Part shown: piece after piece, positions 63,887 to 64,000 of the stretch
Layout of the letters: each line of letters begins with the position of its first letter
Numbering within the stretch: position 1 is the stretch's first letter
NCBI RefSeq assembly: GCF_004114915.1
Contig: NZ_CP022219.1
Location: forward strand, 3,750,501-3,814,500
Length of the DNA stretch: 64,000 nucleotides
Source of the DNA: Bradyrhizobium guangxiense
GTDB taxonomy: Bacteria; Pseudomonadota; Alphaproteobacteria; Rhizobiales; Xanthobacteraceae
Reading direction: 5' to 3'
The notes under the pieces: generated by a model
Seen by the model: only the letters and a program-made list of their open reading frames with translations
The model's database searches: none
What the model was told of the DNA's origin: nothing
Translations under genes and position numbers: made by a program

Positions 63887-64000
63887 GGAAGGCTAAATAT
63901 TGTGAACCGGCAGCCCTTTCGTTGTGCGGCGCACACGTTTTCTGAGCATCCCGTTTTCCGATGGCTACGTCAGGATGCACCTTACCATCCGACACAACCG

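Overview
The window looks like chromosomal DNA of a Bradyrhizobium-type alphaproteobacterium (Hyphomicrobiales, Nitrobacteraceae). The grounds are very high GC, strong third-position G/C bias in core genes, the divK-pleD pair, EipB and DUF3572 proteins, TGC-type palindromes before a phasin gene, and many copies of the palindromic intergenic repeats typical of this group. I see no rRNA, tRNA, CRISPR array, intact insertion sequence or phage block.

Layout. 1-5.9 kb: a trypsin-like protease cut by the window edge, RuvX, an AEC-type permease, a CPBP protease coupled to an AidB-like acyl-CoA dehydrogenase, and a VanX-like D,D-dipeptidase. 6.1-9 kb: pyrB-pyrC-plsY. 9.1-16.6 kb: patatin, amidase, dprA, two divergent HxlR-regulator/oxidoreductase pairs (AzoR and an SDR), small membrane proteins, and a repeat cluster enclosing a truncated GIY-YIG gene. 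16.8-25.2 kb: topA, rnr, DUF983, NUDIX, a flavin monooxygenase and rpmG with a clear terminator. 25.4-31.8 kb: an accessory stretch of secreted proteins, a Tat-exported amidohydrolase, an SDR and a winged-helix/TolB/TPR regulator, some of it with less biased codon use. 31.8-38.1 kb: an MFS/TetR pair with a perfect palindromic operator candidate, pleD-divK, then DUF3572-dinB-ACT as a tightly packed unit. 38.1-45.9 kb: two RidA proteins, EipB, a phosphodiesterase, a GNAT-type protein, a HIT protein, TrmO, AzlCD and a lytic transglycosylase. 45.9-54.2 kb: an orphan DctP-type binding protein, a HAD phosphatase, an aldoxime dehydratase/nitrilase/AraC cluster, an aldo/keto reductase and an MFS exporter. 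54.2-64 kb: clpA-clpS, a decayed TadG-like pilus gene, a phasin, a SPOR-containing D,D-carboxypeptidase, a membrane J-protein, a VWA protein and an alpha/beta hydrolase.

Functional groupings. Pyrimidine synthesis (pyrBC), nucleic-acid processing (ruvX, dprA, topA, rnr, dinB), cell-cycle signalling (divK/pleD), envelope and peptidoglycan maintenance (EipB, dipeptidase, transglycosylase, carboxypeptidase) and regulated proteolysis (clpSA) form the core. The most coherent accessory pathway is aldoxime to nitrile to carboxylic acid, with its own divergent AraC-type regulator.

I did not find a convincing new multigene system. The observations most worth a second look are the GIY-YIG remnant inside the repeat family, the TadG-like pseudogene beside a cluster of CCGGACC palindromes, the two palindromes before the phasin gene, and the aldoxime cluster.
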